Below are positions 56,293 to 64,000 of a stretch of DNA of 64,000 nt, piece after piece (the first letter of the stretch is position 1; the number at the start of each line of letters is the position of its first letter). The translations under genes and the position numbers were made by a program. The notes under the pieces are model-generated. The model did not search any database. It was not told the origin of the DNA and worked only from the letters and a program-made list of their open reading frames with translations. This stretch comes from Eubacteriales bacterium (GTDB lineage Bacteria > Bacillota > Clostridia > Peptostreptococcales > Anaerovoracaceae), in assembly GCA_028706405.1 (NCBI GenBank), contig JAQWBM010000001.1, positions 1 to 64,000 of the forward strand. Reading direction: 5' to 3'.

Positions 56293-57291
56293 TTACAATA
56301 GCAGGCGCCCAAAAACGTTAAATGTGTATCCGATTATTATAATCCCTATTGTGACGACTCCCAAAAAGGTTCCGAGTAACTTGGTTTTAACTACTTTGCT
56401 TAGCATAATCAGAGACGGTAATGATAAAGCAGTAACTCCCATCATGAAAGATAGTGCAGTACCCAGACCAACCCCTTTTAATACCAGAGCCTCCGCGATA
56501 GGAAGTGTCCCGAATATATCTGCGTACATCGGAATACCTACTATGACCGCGATAAGTACGGAATACCATTTATCTTGACCTAACACTGCTGAAATAATAT
56601 TTTCCGGTATCCAATTGTGGATTGCAGCTCCAATACCAACACCAATCAGAATATATAGCCACACTCGCTTTATGATATCTGAAACTTGGTTTTTTGCAAA
56701 TTTCATCCTGTCAGCAGTTGTTAATTGTTCCGTTTCCGTTTCAATCTTACCGGTTCTGAGTACAAAGGGTTCAACATATTCTTCAAGTTTGGCTTTACTA
56801 ATGATCGTGCCGCCGATAACAGCCAAAATAAGCCCGACAATCACATAGGCAATTGCAATTTTCCAGTTAAAAATACTTGCGAGCAAAACTACCGAAGCTA
56901 AATCAACGAGTGGTGATGAAATCAAAAATGAGAAAGTAACCCCAAGCGGTAATCCTGCACTTGTGAAACCAATAAATATTGGTATGGAAGAACATGAGCA
57001 AAAAGGTGTCACTGTTCCAAGCAAGGCTCCTGAAATATTACCTGATATACCTTTGAGCCTCCCTAATATTACCCTGGTCCTTTCCGGCGGGAAAAAACTT
57101 TGTATATAGGAGATAATAAAGATGAGCACGGAGAGTAATATAAATATTTTTATCACATCATAGATAAAAAAATGTATACTCCCTCCTAATTTATCCTGAA
57201 GATTAAAACCAAATACCTGCTCCACTAATTTTTCTACCAAATTATAAAGCCATTCCATTTTGAGCAACTGATTATTAAGCCATTGAAACAA
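56293..57291 (-). CDS. CSCSS-motif permease (DUF318/ArsP-like)
   Basis: This polytopic permease of 332 residues has about eight membrane helices. The motif TPFCSCSSIPIFIGFTSAGL contains C98 and C100, and a hydrophilic loop (about 165-195) separates the halves. ArsP relatives export organoarsenicals; the substrate in this organism is inferred from context. The TTG start follows GGAGG, four bases after the arsR stop. Confidence 0.88.
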   Translation of the reverse strand: MFQWLNNQLLKMEWLYNLVEKLVEQVFGFNLQDKLGGSIHFFIYDVIKIFILLSVLIFIISYIQSFFPPERTRVILGRLKGISGNISGALLGTVTPFCSCSSIPIFIGFTSAGLPLGVTFSFLISSPLVDLASVVLLASIFNWKIAIAYVIVGLILAVIGGTIISKAKLEEYVEPFVLRTGKIETETEQLTTADRMKFAKNQVSDIIKRVWLYILIGVGIGAAIHNWIPENIISAVLGQDKWYSVLIAVIVGIPMYADIFGTLPIAEALVLKGVGLGTALSFMMGVTALSLPSLIMLSKVVKTKLLGTFLGVVTIGIIIIGYTFNVFGRLLL

Positions 57292-57294
57292 TTA

Positions 57295-57612
57295 TCATGA
57301 TCCTCCTTTACAGCAATCCATATCAATATTAATTTCAGAAGGATTTATGCGATCAAAAAAATCTTTTATGAGTTCAAGCTTATCTGGGTTGATTGTATAG
57401 TACGTCCAGATTCCATCCTTTCTGCCATTGACCAAACCGCTGTCGCATAGAATTTTCATGTGATAGGAAAGGGTTGACTGTGTTACGGAAAATTCATCTA
57501 AAATCTTGCATGCACATCTTTCCCCCTGGGACAACATGTCAAATATTTTCGCCCTGTTTTCGTCTCCTAAAGCCTTCATTAACATGGCATAGTTTTTATA
57601 ATCTTTATTCAA
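57295..57612 (-). CDS. arsR: ArsR/SmtB family transcriptional repressor
   Basis: This winged-helix repressor of 105 residues has the metalloid-sensing ERCACKILDEF helix (C-x-C), the recognition helix in SVTQSTLSYHMKILCDSGLV, the wing RKDGIWTYYTI, and a C-terminal CC pair (MDCCKGGS). Its own promoter and two operators lie upstream. It heads the arsR-permease-thioredoxin-arsC operon. Confidence 0.93.
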   Translation of the reverse strand: MNKDYKNYAMLMKALGDENRAKIFDMLSQGERCACKILDEFSVTQSTLSYHMKILCDSGLVNGRKDGIWTYYTINPDKLELIKDFFDRINPSEINIDMDCCKGGS

Positions 57613-57632
57613 AACCTCATCTCCTTAACCTA

Positions 57633-57688
57633 ACATCGATAACTGTCGATGTATTATTATATACATACACATTGATACTTGTCAATAT
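57633..57688 (-). promoter_or_regulatory. arsR promoter with two operators
   Basis: On the minus strand TTGACA and TATAAT are 18 bases apart. Operator one, ACATCGA/TCGATGT with the 6-base spacer TAACTG, is at 57633-57652. Operator two, ATTGA/TCAAT with spacer TACTTG, is at 57671-57686 and overlaps the -35. The twin layout fits ArsR autorepression. Confidence 0.75.
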
Positions 57689-57837
57689 GTTCTTTGTGAA
57701 CTTCTCATCATTTCTTCATCGATTAAGTGCAAATTAAAAGACTGAACCCTGTACAGCGGAGCTGGGGCTTAGTTTTCTTGCTTACAATTTAAGAAGGGCA
57801 ACCAATATGATCGGTACGACACAATCCTGGAGGGAAT

Positions 57838-57863
57838 CAAGGCCTAAAAGGTCTTGTTTTTTT
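57838..57863 (+). terminator. Plus-strand terminator without an assigned gene
   Basis: CAAGGCCT (57838-57845) and AGGTCTTG (57849-57856) pair around a 3-base loop, and seven Ts follow. No plus-strand protein gene precedes it, so it probably ends a small RNA. Confidence 0.7.
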
Positions 57864-57872
57864 GTTTTCAAA

Positions 57873-57930
57873 GGGCTGGCAAAATGAAAGAACGCTGAAA
57901 TCTCAACGTTTCAACGTTCTCATTTTGCCC
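57873..57930 (-). terminator. Long hairpin after tRNA-Leu(GAG)
   Basis: GGCAAAATGA and GAACG arms (57878-57894) pair with CGTTC and TCATTTTGCC (57915-57929). The T-run on the minus strand is weak, so this is only a probable terminator or processing stem. Confidence 0.5.
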
Positions 57931-57945
57931 TTTTCGGACACTTTG

Positions 57946-58028
57946 TGGTGCGGTCGAAGGGACTTGAACCCATACCCTCACGGACACGGCCCTCAACCGT
58001 GCGCGTCTGCCTATTCCGCCACGACCGC
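57946..58028 (-). tRNA. tRNA-Leu (anticodon GAG)
   Basis: The 83-base tRNA has the acceptor GCGGTCG/CGACCGC, anticodon loop TTGAGGG with anticodon GAG, a long variable arm, the GGTTCAA T-loop and an encoded CCA end. It reads CUC and CUU codons. Confidence 0.96.
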
Positions 58029-58092
58029 ATATTAGTGTTTAGTGTTATTTAGTTTCAGCAATATTTCTATATATGAGGACTGAACAATACTG

Positions 58093-58121
58093 ATTTTACT
58101 GCAATCTGCATATAATGTCAA
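58093..58121 (-). promoter_or_regulatory. Strong promoter of tRNA-Leu(GAG)
   Basis: On the minus strand TTGACA (58116-58121) and TAAAAT (58093-58098) are exactly 17 bases apart, a near-consensus sigma-A promoter. Confidence 0.85.
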
Positions 58122-58163
58122 ACGCTTTTTAATTAATTATATGGAAGGATGTTGGAAATTACG

Positions 58164-59807
58164 CTACGATCCGTCCTTATCCTCCTCCGGCTCTTCAATC
58201 TCCATAACCAAATGCCACTTTTCGGCGCCTGAAAAAAGATTCAAAAATGACGGGAGGATATCTCCCTTCAACGCTGGTGAAGCAATGGCGCCGTATGTTT
58301 TATAAAGCAGGCAATAATACGGAAGCTCATCTGTCAAAATCTCCTGTATCTGAACGTATGTTGATTTACGTTCCTCTTGGGATAAGTCTGATTCCATTTT
58401 ATTTAACAGGTTATCCAAAACTATATTTGAATAGCCAATTAAATTGTTATAATCAGTATGCAGCAACGGACGCAGATCATAATTTTCCCTGAATTGATAG
58501 CCCCCAACATAGATATCAAAATTTCCTCTTGCTAAATCTGTATTATAACCATCCCAATCCCTACTGGTAATGTATGATTTTATAGCAAGCTGGTCAAGGT
58601 TTTCTTTGATAATTTGAGCGGCAGCGACCCTGCTGTGGTTCTCGGAATTCACTAGAATGTTGATCGTTATCGTTTGGTCGTTGACATCCTCAGCCAGACC
58701 GTCTCCATCCCTGTCGAGATACCCTGCTTTTTCCAATAAATCCTTCGCTTTGTCGATATTATACGAATATGTGATGTTCGAGCTATTAACACCTAAAAAA
58801 TTAGGATAATAAATCGATTCATTCTGTATTCCATTTTTGTAATAGGAACTTTCTACGATTTGCTTTGTATTGATTGCATAGGCGATCGCTTGTCTTACTC
58901 GCTTGTCCTTGAGTGCGGGCGCGTTAATATTGTAGCCGATGATTTCCGCTTCATTAGAGGGAAAATTGACAACATTGACGTCTTTGTTTGTATAAATGGT
59001 TTCTCTTTCTATTTCCTTGGAAAAGGTCAGGGAAATACTGTTGATATCCATTAAATTTACGGCTTGTTCCTTTTCGGGGACAACAATAAATTTTAGCGTA
59101 TTAGAGGGAGAATTTCCTTTATGGTAATCCTGATATCCATTCAGTGTAATATGTGATATCTCGTTATAATCTGTAACATGATAACGTCCCGTACCAATAG
59201 GAATAAACCCCGCTTTAACCTTTTTCGCATCGTCTATGTTCTTAAACCTATGCATCGGTATGATGGGGAAGGTAAAACTTGTCATGGAATTATTTCGGTT
59301 TTCCTTAAAAGAGACAATTAGCCGGTAAGGATCATCGCTATCAAGATTGACGCTTTGGACATTTCTTAAATTAACGTTATAAAAGGTGCTGTTTGAAGCT
59401 GAAGTGCCTGAAATGACATCCATTGTAAATTTAACATCCCTGGCGGTCAATTCCTCCCCGTCATGCCACAATATACCCTTTTTCAGCTGAATGGAAACAG
59501 TGCCGCCATCCGCTGAGTACGAATAGCTTTCTGCTAAAACATTGGTCAGAGTAAGGTTTTGATCATACTCAAACAAGCCCTCATAGATCAGCTTATTGAT
59601 ATAATAGGCATCCTCATCCTTTGTAATGATAGGATGAAGGGTACGAAGCTTTTCTATGGGAATAGACACCTCAGAAGAATGAGTAAAATTTTTTTCCTGA
59701 TCGGAGGCTCCGCCAAGAAAGTTGGTTGTTTTATCACAGCCGATAAGGCTCATACTCATAAAAGAAATAATGCAAATTAAAGCAATCGCAACGATTTTTC
59801 TTGACAT
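58164..59807 (-). CDS. Peptide-type ABC transporter substrate-binding lipoprotein (family 5)
   Basis: The 547-residue protein begins with a signal peptide and lipobox (MSMSLIGC, lipid-modified Cys28 region). It continues with the SBP_bac_5 fold: LRTLHPIITKDEDAYYINKL, SIQLKKGILWHDGEELTARDVKFTM, and NINAPALKDKRVRQAIAYAINTK. Such proteins bind peptides, nickel or sugars for ABC import. No permease or ATPase gene is adjacent; it follows coaE in a polA-coaE run. The ligand is unknown. Confidence 0.9.
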   Translation of the reverse strand: MSRKIVAIALICIISFMSMSLIGCDKTTNFLGGASDQEKNFTHSSEVSIPIEKLRTLHPIITKDEDAYYINKLIYEGLFEYDQNLTLTNVLAESYSYSADGGTVSIQLKKGILWHDGEELTARDVKFTMDVISGTSASNSTFYNVNLRNVQSVNLDSDDPYRLIVSFKENRNNSMTSFTFPIIPMHRFKNIDDAKKVKAGFIPIGTGRYHVTDYNEISHITLNGYQDYHKGNSPSNTLKFIVVPEKEQAVNLMDINSISLTFSKEIERETIYTNKDVNVVNFPSNEAEIIGYNINAPALKDKRVRQAIAYAINTKQIVESSYYKNGIQNESIYYPNFLGVNSSNITYSYNIDKAKDLLEKAGYLDRDGDGLAEDVNDQTITINILVNSENHSRVAAAQIIKENLDQLAIKSYITSRDWDGYNTDLARGNFDIYVGGYQFRENYDLRPLLHTDYNNLIGYSNIVLDNLLNKMESDLSQEERKSTYVQIQEILTDELPYYCLLYKTYGAIASPALKGDILPSFLNLFSGAEKWHLVMEIEEPEEDKDGS

Positions 59808-59825
59808 TTTTGTTTCTCCGATAGT

Positions 59826-60458
59826 TTAAACTAATTCCAGCATTTGATCGATTTGACGATATAGTTTTTCCGGGTCACCCGTATTTTCCAGAAGTACGTC
59901 TGCACGCTTCTTTTTTTCGTCTCTTGCCATTTGAGTTTTTATTCTCATCAATATTTCCTCCCTGCTTAAACCATCTCGTTTCATAAGGCGTTTAATTCTG
60001 GTTTCATCATCGACATCAATAACCCAAGTCTCACTGACGCTTTTATCAAGACCAGTTTCAAACAATAAAGGTGCATCTATAAATATTACCCTTCTTTTCT
60101 TTCCTTTATCGGAATCAATGGCAAGTTCAGCCGAATTCTCGTATTCTTCACGAAACAAAATTATTCTTTCATGTATGATTTCCAGTACTCTGTTATGCAT
60201 AAGCACATCAAGCTTTTTCTTTTTTTCAGCATCATTGAAAATTATGTTGGCAAGTTTCTTTCTGTTCAAGCTGCCGTCTTCATGTAAAATATCCTTGCCA
60301 AAGTAAGAAGATAACTGTATCAGCATTTCCGAGCCTGGCATTACGATTTCCCTGGATACTTTATCTGCATCCAGCACGTGAAAGCCTTTTGATATCAGGT
60401 ATTCTGAAACTGTTGATTTTCCTGATCCGATTCCTCCTGTCAACCCGATTATTTTCAT
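59826..60458 (-). CDS. coaE: Dephospho-CoA kinase
   Basis: CoaE phosphorylates dephospho-CoA in the last step of CoA synthesis. The 210 residues include the P-loop GLTGGIGSGKST, ADKVSREIV, the lid segment, VIFIDAPLLFETGLDK and the closing MKRDGLSREE region. A charged insertion (DSDKGKKRR) lies near 118-126. It follows polA, the usual Clostridia and Bacilli neighbour. Confidence 0.96.
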   Translation of the reverse strand: MKIIGLTGGIGSGKSTVSEYLISKGFHVLDADKVSREIVMPGSEMLIQLSSYFGKDILHEDGSLNRKKLANIIFNDAEKKKKLDVLMHNRVLEIIHERIILFREEYENSAELAIDSDKGKKRRVIFIDAPLLFETGLDKSVSETWVIDVDDETRIKRLMKRDGLSREEILMRIKTQMARDEKKKRADVLLENTGDPEKLYRQIDQMLELV

Positions 60459-60493
60459 AACATTTCCCCCGCTAACGCAACAATACTTAACTA

Positions 60494-63172
60494 TTATTTT
60501 AAGTCATACCAGTTCTTTCCTGTTGAAAGGTCAGAAGTTAGGTCTACACTTAATTTTACAGCATTCTCCATATCTTCTTCAAGTATATCTTTTATCATGT
60601 CTAGCTCCGGGATATGAGCTTGAATAATTAATTCGTCGTGGACCTGCAGAATGAGCTTTGATTTTGCTTGCCTTTTATTTAGTTCCCTATACACCTTGAC
60701 CATTGCGATTTTTATGACGTCTGCGGCGCTTCCCTGGATCGGACTATTCATGGCAAGCCTTTCCCCCGCCTGTTTAACCATGTAGTTGTCGGCATTTATC
60801 TCGTGAATGATCCTCTTTCTGTTCATAATAGTGGTGACATAGCCCTTCTCTCTGCAGCTGGTTACTAAACCATCCAGAAATTCCCTTACCTTTGTGTATT
60901 TCTTAAAGTATTCGCCGATATACCTTTCAGCTTCTTTTCTGGTAATGTTTAATTCTGTTGACAACCCAAACCCGCTCATTCCGTAAATCACTCCAAAGTT
61001 GACTGCTTTGGCATTGCTTCTCTGCAGCGGTGTAACCTGATCCTCAGGTATACCGAATACCTTTGATGCAGTAATTTTATGGATGTCTTCCCTATTATTG
61101 AAGGCATCGAGCAAAAGTGGATCCTGCGATAAATGGGCAAGAATGCGAAGCTCGATCTGTGAATAGTCAGCACCGACCAGCTCATATTCTTCACTTTCCG
61201 GAATGAATGCCTTTCTAAGCTTTCGCCCCAGCTCATGGCGTATCGGGATATTCTGAAGGTTGGGCTCAGTACAACTGATCCGGCCTGTTGCTGCTACTGT
61301 TTGCTGGAAATGAGCATGGATTTTGTTGTCGCGGTGAATAAGCGGAAGAAGCCCATCTATATACGTGCTTTTTAACTTTGAATACATGCGGTACTCAAGA
61401 ATCAAATCGGCAATTATGTAATCATCCTTGAGTTTTTCCAAAATTTCTGCGCCTGTAGCATAACCCCTCTTGGTTTTTTTCGCAAAGGGAAGCCCCAACT
61501 TTTCAAATAGAATCACTCCAAGCTGTTGGGGAGAATTTATATTAAATTCTTCTCCGGCAAGTTCATGGATCTTAGCAGTTAATTCGCTAATCTTTTTTCC
61601 TATAATATCCCCGGCATTTATAAGCTCTTTCCTATCCACAGCAAAGCCAGAGTTTTCCATTGATGACAGAACCTCAGTCAACGGTAGTTCCACTTCATAA
61701 AACACAGTTTCCAAATCTTCATTTATTAAAATATCATTTAATAACGGAGTTAATTTTTCTACCGAAACACACCACTTCGTTCCGTAATCCATAAACACTT
61801 GATCTGACTGGGGTAAGAATCCAATCTGGGCATTCTCTTTCATAAAATCGGCTTCATCTTCTATTTGTTCGTGAAAATGTTCCAGCATCATTGATTTAAG
61901 GCTGTAATTGCTTCTTGAAGAATCTATAAGGTATTGCGCCAGCATAGTATCGAATACTGTATTAAAAACACTTCCACCGTTCGTATCGGACAGTATCCTT
62001 CCATTCAAGCCGTTAGCCAAAAGCGCATAATAATCCTCTTTAAGATTATGTCCGGAGATTTTTACTCCTTTGCAGGTAATCAATGACATCAAAGATCGCA
62101 ATAAGCCAGGGCTTTCCGGCCTGATAAAGAAACTGGTACCGGTTGACAGAATACTTATTCCGTAAACATGCGGTATATCTTTGTGATTATGGTCACTGAA
62201 TACCTTTATTATAGCCTTTTGTTCTTTTTTTAACTCCTCTTCTAATTGTTTCAATCCGGCTTCACTTGTAATTTGAACCTGTTCAACATTCTGCCGGTCA
62301 CTGGTATTTTCCCCAGCTTTCATTTTTTTCAGGAAACTATTAAATTCCAGTTTGGTATACAAGTCAATTAATGCATGGTAATCCGGTTCCGTCACAAGGA
62401 ATTCTTCAAAATTTATTTCAATGGGGACCTCAGTATTGATAGTTGCCAAACGTCTGCACATCATAGCCAGCTGAGCATTTTCTTCAATTTTTTCTCTTAA
62501 AGTTTTTCCTGAAATCTTATCGGTGTTTTCTATGATATTTGTAATACTTCCAAATTCACGTACAAGCTTAAGCGCAGTTTTTTCACCTACCCCTGGTATT
62601 CCCGGAATATTATCTGACGGGTCACCCATCAGTCCTTTAAAATCTATAAACTGCTCTGGCGGGAATCCATATTTTTCAATCATTGCAGCTTCATCATAAA
62701 GTTCAAATTCAGAAATCCCTTTCTTTGTGATCATTACTTTTGTTCGTTCTGATGCAAGCTGCAATTCATCTTTATCTCCTGTTATGATTACAGTTTCTAA
62801 ATTTTCCTCCTCAGCTCTTTTTGCGACGGTCCCTATAATATCGTCAGCCTCATAACCATCAATTTCCAGAGTTTTTATATTCATTGCCTCCAAGGCTTCT
62901 TTCAGCAGCGGAAGCTGCATGGCAAGCTCGGGAGGCATTTTTTTCCTTCCTGCTTTATATTCCGTATATTCAAGATGCCGGAAGGTCGGAGCCTTTCTAT
63001 CAAAAGCAATAGTGAGATAGTCAGGCTTATACTCATTTTTGACTTTATTCAATATATTAAGAAAACCGTACACTCCCTGTGTGTACAGTCCGGTTTTTGT
63101 TATCATTGGCCGCTGCATAGCATAATAGGCACGGTTGATCAGACTGTTGCCATCAACAATTATTATCTTCAT
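60494..63172 (-). CDS. polA: DNA polymerase I
   Basis: PolA fills gaps after repair and removes RNA primers. The 892 residues include the 5' nuclease domain (about 1-290, DGNSLINRAYYA, GYEADDIIGT, GDKDELQLAS), a 3'-5' exonuclease-like domain (about 300-490) that lacks the expected DxE metal ligands, and the polymerase domain (motif A DYSQIELRILAHLS, O-helix RSNAKAVNFGVIYGMSG, motif C QVHDELIIQA). Proofreading is therefore probably absent, as in Bacillus stearothermophilus and Taq Pol I. Confidence 0.97.
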   Translation of the reverse strand: MKIIIVDGNSLINRAYYAMQRPMITKTGLYTQGVYGFLNILNKVKNEYKPDYLTIAFDRKAPTFRHLEYTEYKAGRKKMPPELAMQLPLLKEALEAMNIKTLEIDGYEADDIIGTVAKRAEEENLETVIITGDKDELQLASERTKVMITKKGISEFELYDEAAMIEKYGFPPEQFIDFKGLMGDPSDNIPGIPGVGEKTALKLVREFGSITNIIENTDKISGKTLREKIEENAQLAMMCRRLATINTEVPIEINFEEFLVTEPDYHALIDLYTKLEFNSFLKKMKAGENTSDRQNVEQVQITSEAGLKQLEEELKKEQKAIIKVFSDHNHKDIPHVYGISILSTGTSFFIRPESPGLLRSLMSLITCKGVKISGHNLKEDYYALLANGLNGRILSDTNGGSVFNTVFDTMLAQYLIDSSRSNYSLKSMMLEHFHEQIEDEADFMKENAQIGFLPQSDQVFMDYGTKWCVSVEKLTPLLNDILINEDLETVFYEVELPLTEVLSSMENSGFAVDRKELINAGDIIGKKISELTAKIHELAGEEFNINSPQQLGVILFEKLGLPFAKKTKRGYATGAEILEKLKDDYIIADLILEYRMYSKLKSTYIDGLLPLIHRDNKIHAHFQQTVAATGRISCTEPNLQNIPIRHELGRKLRKAFIPESEEYELVGADYSQIELRILAHLSQDPLLLDAFNNREDIHKITASKVFGIPEDQVTPLQRSNAKAVNFGVIYGMSGFGLSTELNITRKEAERYIGEYFKKYTKVREFLDGLVTSCREKGYVTTIMNRKRIIHEINADNYMVKQAGERLAMNSPIQGSAADVIKIAMVKVYRELNKRQAKSKLILQVHDELIIQAHIPELDMIKDILEEDMENAVKLSVDLTSDLSTGKNWYDLK

Positions 63173-63175
63173 ATT

Positions 63176-64000
63176 TTATAACCCCATTAATTCATTGGTA
63201 TAAATAAATTCAATTTCACCATCCTTACCTACAGCGAGAATTTCTTCTTTAAACTTATAGCCTTTTCCGCTAAATATATATATTCTGAATCTGCATTCCC
63301 CTGCCTGAATAAAATCGGCATTTAAAATCTCATACTTAAAATCTCCGAGCCTTTCTTCTATTATGCCCGTGTAATACTGTACAGCAGCAACATTTCTTTC
63401 AACGCCGGATGTTGTCAAAGCACGGCTGAATTCATCTGTACTCATCTTCATCTTTATTGAGTAGTCTTCGGAATATCCGTCATTGCCCTCATCTATACCA
63501 GAGTCACTAATATCATCTTCAGGAATATGAGCAATTCCACTTTCTGGTTTTTCTGGTTCAGCGCTCTTAGTATTACCATATATGTTCATCCGTTGTTCCG
63601 GCACATCGTCAGCGACACCCGCGCTATTTTCAAGGTTTTCTATCTCCTTGTCACCTTCATTCTTATTAGATTTATACAAATCTGATTCAGGCTGATCCGT
63701 CAAAGCTCGATCTTGAGATAATTGGTCTGTTACTCCGTCAAGCTGATCAGGCAGATCTCCAATAATATCCTGATACAATCCAAAGGAGATAACTCCTACC
63801 GCAAATATGGCTGCTATAGAAGTGAGCATACGAAGCTTATTATTCTTCTTAGCCGGCACTGCAATATTTTTTTCACCGGAAATCTTTGCTCTTTCCTGTT
63901 GCAAAGCTTTTTTCATTCTAAATTCAAATGACTCAGGAACAGGAACCATCTCGGCTTCATTCAGAAGAGTTGTCATGTCCTTAATATCATCATATCTCTT
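63176..64000 (-). CDS. Membrane anti-sigma-factor-like protein, 5' end beyond window
   Basis: At least 274 residues are visible, and the frame stays open to the window edge (KRYDDIKD precedes the first internal Met), so the true start lies outside. PVPESFEFRMKKALQQ is the typical segment of zinc-finger anti-sigma factors just before the membrane helix (about 55-75, MLTSIAAIFAVGVISFGLYQ). A long acidic, low-complexity linker and a C-terminal folded domain (about 190-274, MSTDEFSRALTTSGVERN) follow. The expected ECF sigma gene would lie to the right. Sigma binding and zinc ligands cannot be checked here. Confidence 0.6.
   Translation of the reverse strand, partial: KRYDDIKDMTTLLNEAEMVPVPESFEFRMKKALQQERAKISGEKNIAVPAKKNNKLRMLTSIAAIFAVGVISFGLYQDIIGDLPDQLDGVTDQLSQDRALTDQPESDLYKSNKNEGDKEIENLENSAGVADDVPEQRMNIYGNTKSAEPEKPESGIAHIPEDDISDSGIDEGNDGYSEDYSIKMKMSTDEFSRALTTSGVERNVAAVQYYTGIIEERLGDFKYEILNADFIQAGECRFRIYIFSGKGYKFKEEILAVGKDGEIEFIYTNELMGL

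Larger units (their letters stand above)
57613..57945. other. Intergenic region between arsR and tRNA-Leu(GAG)
   Basis: No coding gene is seen. It contains the arsR promoter/operators (57633-57688), a structured plus-strand stretch (57740-57863) ending in a terminator, and a long hairpin downstream of the tRNA (57873-57930). The plus-strand stretch could be a small RNA gene. Confidence 0.45.

Noticed and set aside
1..64000. CRISPR array, rRNA operon or intact insertion sequence
   Set aside because: No regularly spaced long repeats, rRNA-like sequence or transposase frame were seen; the only recombinase is the operon-embedded tyrosine recombinase.

Overview
The window reads as chromosome from an anaerobic, endospore-forming member of the Clostridia (Bacillota). 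The evidence is a complete spoIIIA operon, the Firmicutes IreB/RuvX, YlbF, RNase J, HemZ and Gls24 families, low-to-moderate GC, strong GGAGG-type ribosome sites and a dense, co-oriented layout. An Anaerovoracaceae-like (Clostridiales Family XIII) lineage is possible, but that is only a guess from gene order. Apart from alaS, ireB, ruvX and yajC, every gene lies on the minus strand.

Left end (1-5.4 kb): a sigma-54 activator cut by the window edge is divergent from alaS-ireB-ruvX. At 5.4-8.5 kb is an AT-rich accessory patch. It holds one polypeptide combining a nuclease-like domain, an N6-adenine methyltransferase and a half specificity subunit, flanked by an inverted repeat on one side and a 19-bp-period repeat on the other. 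Next is a small LysM protein whose promoter carries three LexA-like boxes.

8.6-24.4 kb is a housekeeping run. It contains a TVP38 membrane protein, a YnbB-type PLP enzyme, a tyrosine recombinase embedded behind miaA, mutL, mutS, a TlyA methyltransferase, dxs, ispA, xseB, xseA, a TsaD-like paralogue, nusB and a Gls24/Asp23 protein. Together they cover tRNA modification, mismatch repair, isoprenoid synthesis and exonuclease VII. A perfect 30-bp inverted repeat separates this block from the spoIIIA operon (24.6-29.3 kb). In that operon spoIIIAF is reduced to 55 codons, and an almost identical sigma-E-like promoter element occurs twice, before spoIIIAA and before spoIIIAC.

29.5-52.3 kb carries a CBS-domain membrane protein, a U32 protein and methyltransferase pair (tRNA wobble hydroxylation and methylation), mltG, efp, an N-terminally shortened M24 peptidase, ylbF, RNase J, leuS, rsfS, yqeK, nadD, aspS, hisS, hemZ, a metallo-beta-lactamase hydrolase, dtd, relA, secF, secD and a TIGR04086 membrane protein. 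The divergent pair tRNA-Leu(CAA) and yajC follows, each with a clear promoter.

53-64 kb holds mnmA, a GC-rich alpha/beta hydrolase that looks foreign, a YjbQ protein, an ArsR-controlled operon (arsR, CSCSS permease, mini-thioredoxin, arsenate reductase), a terminator-capped intergenic stretch that may encode a small RNA, tRNA-Leu(GAG), an orphan peptide-binding lipoprotein, coaE, polA, and a membrane anti-sigma-like protein cut by the right edge. No CRISPR array, intact insertion sequence or rRNA was seen. All calls come from reading the sequence; no database search was run.
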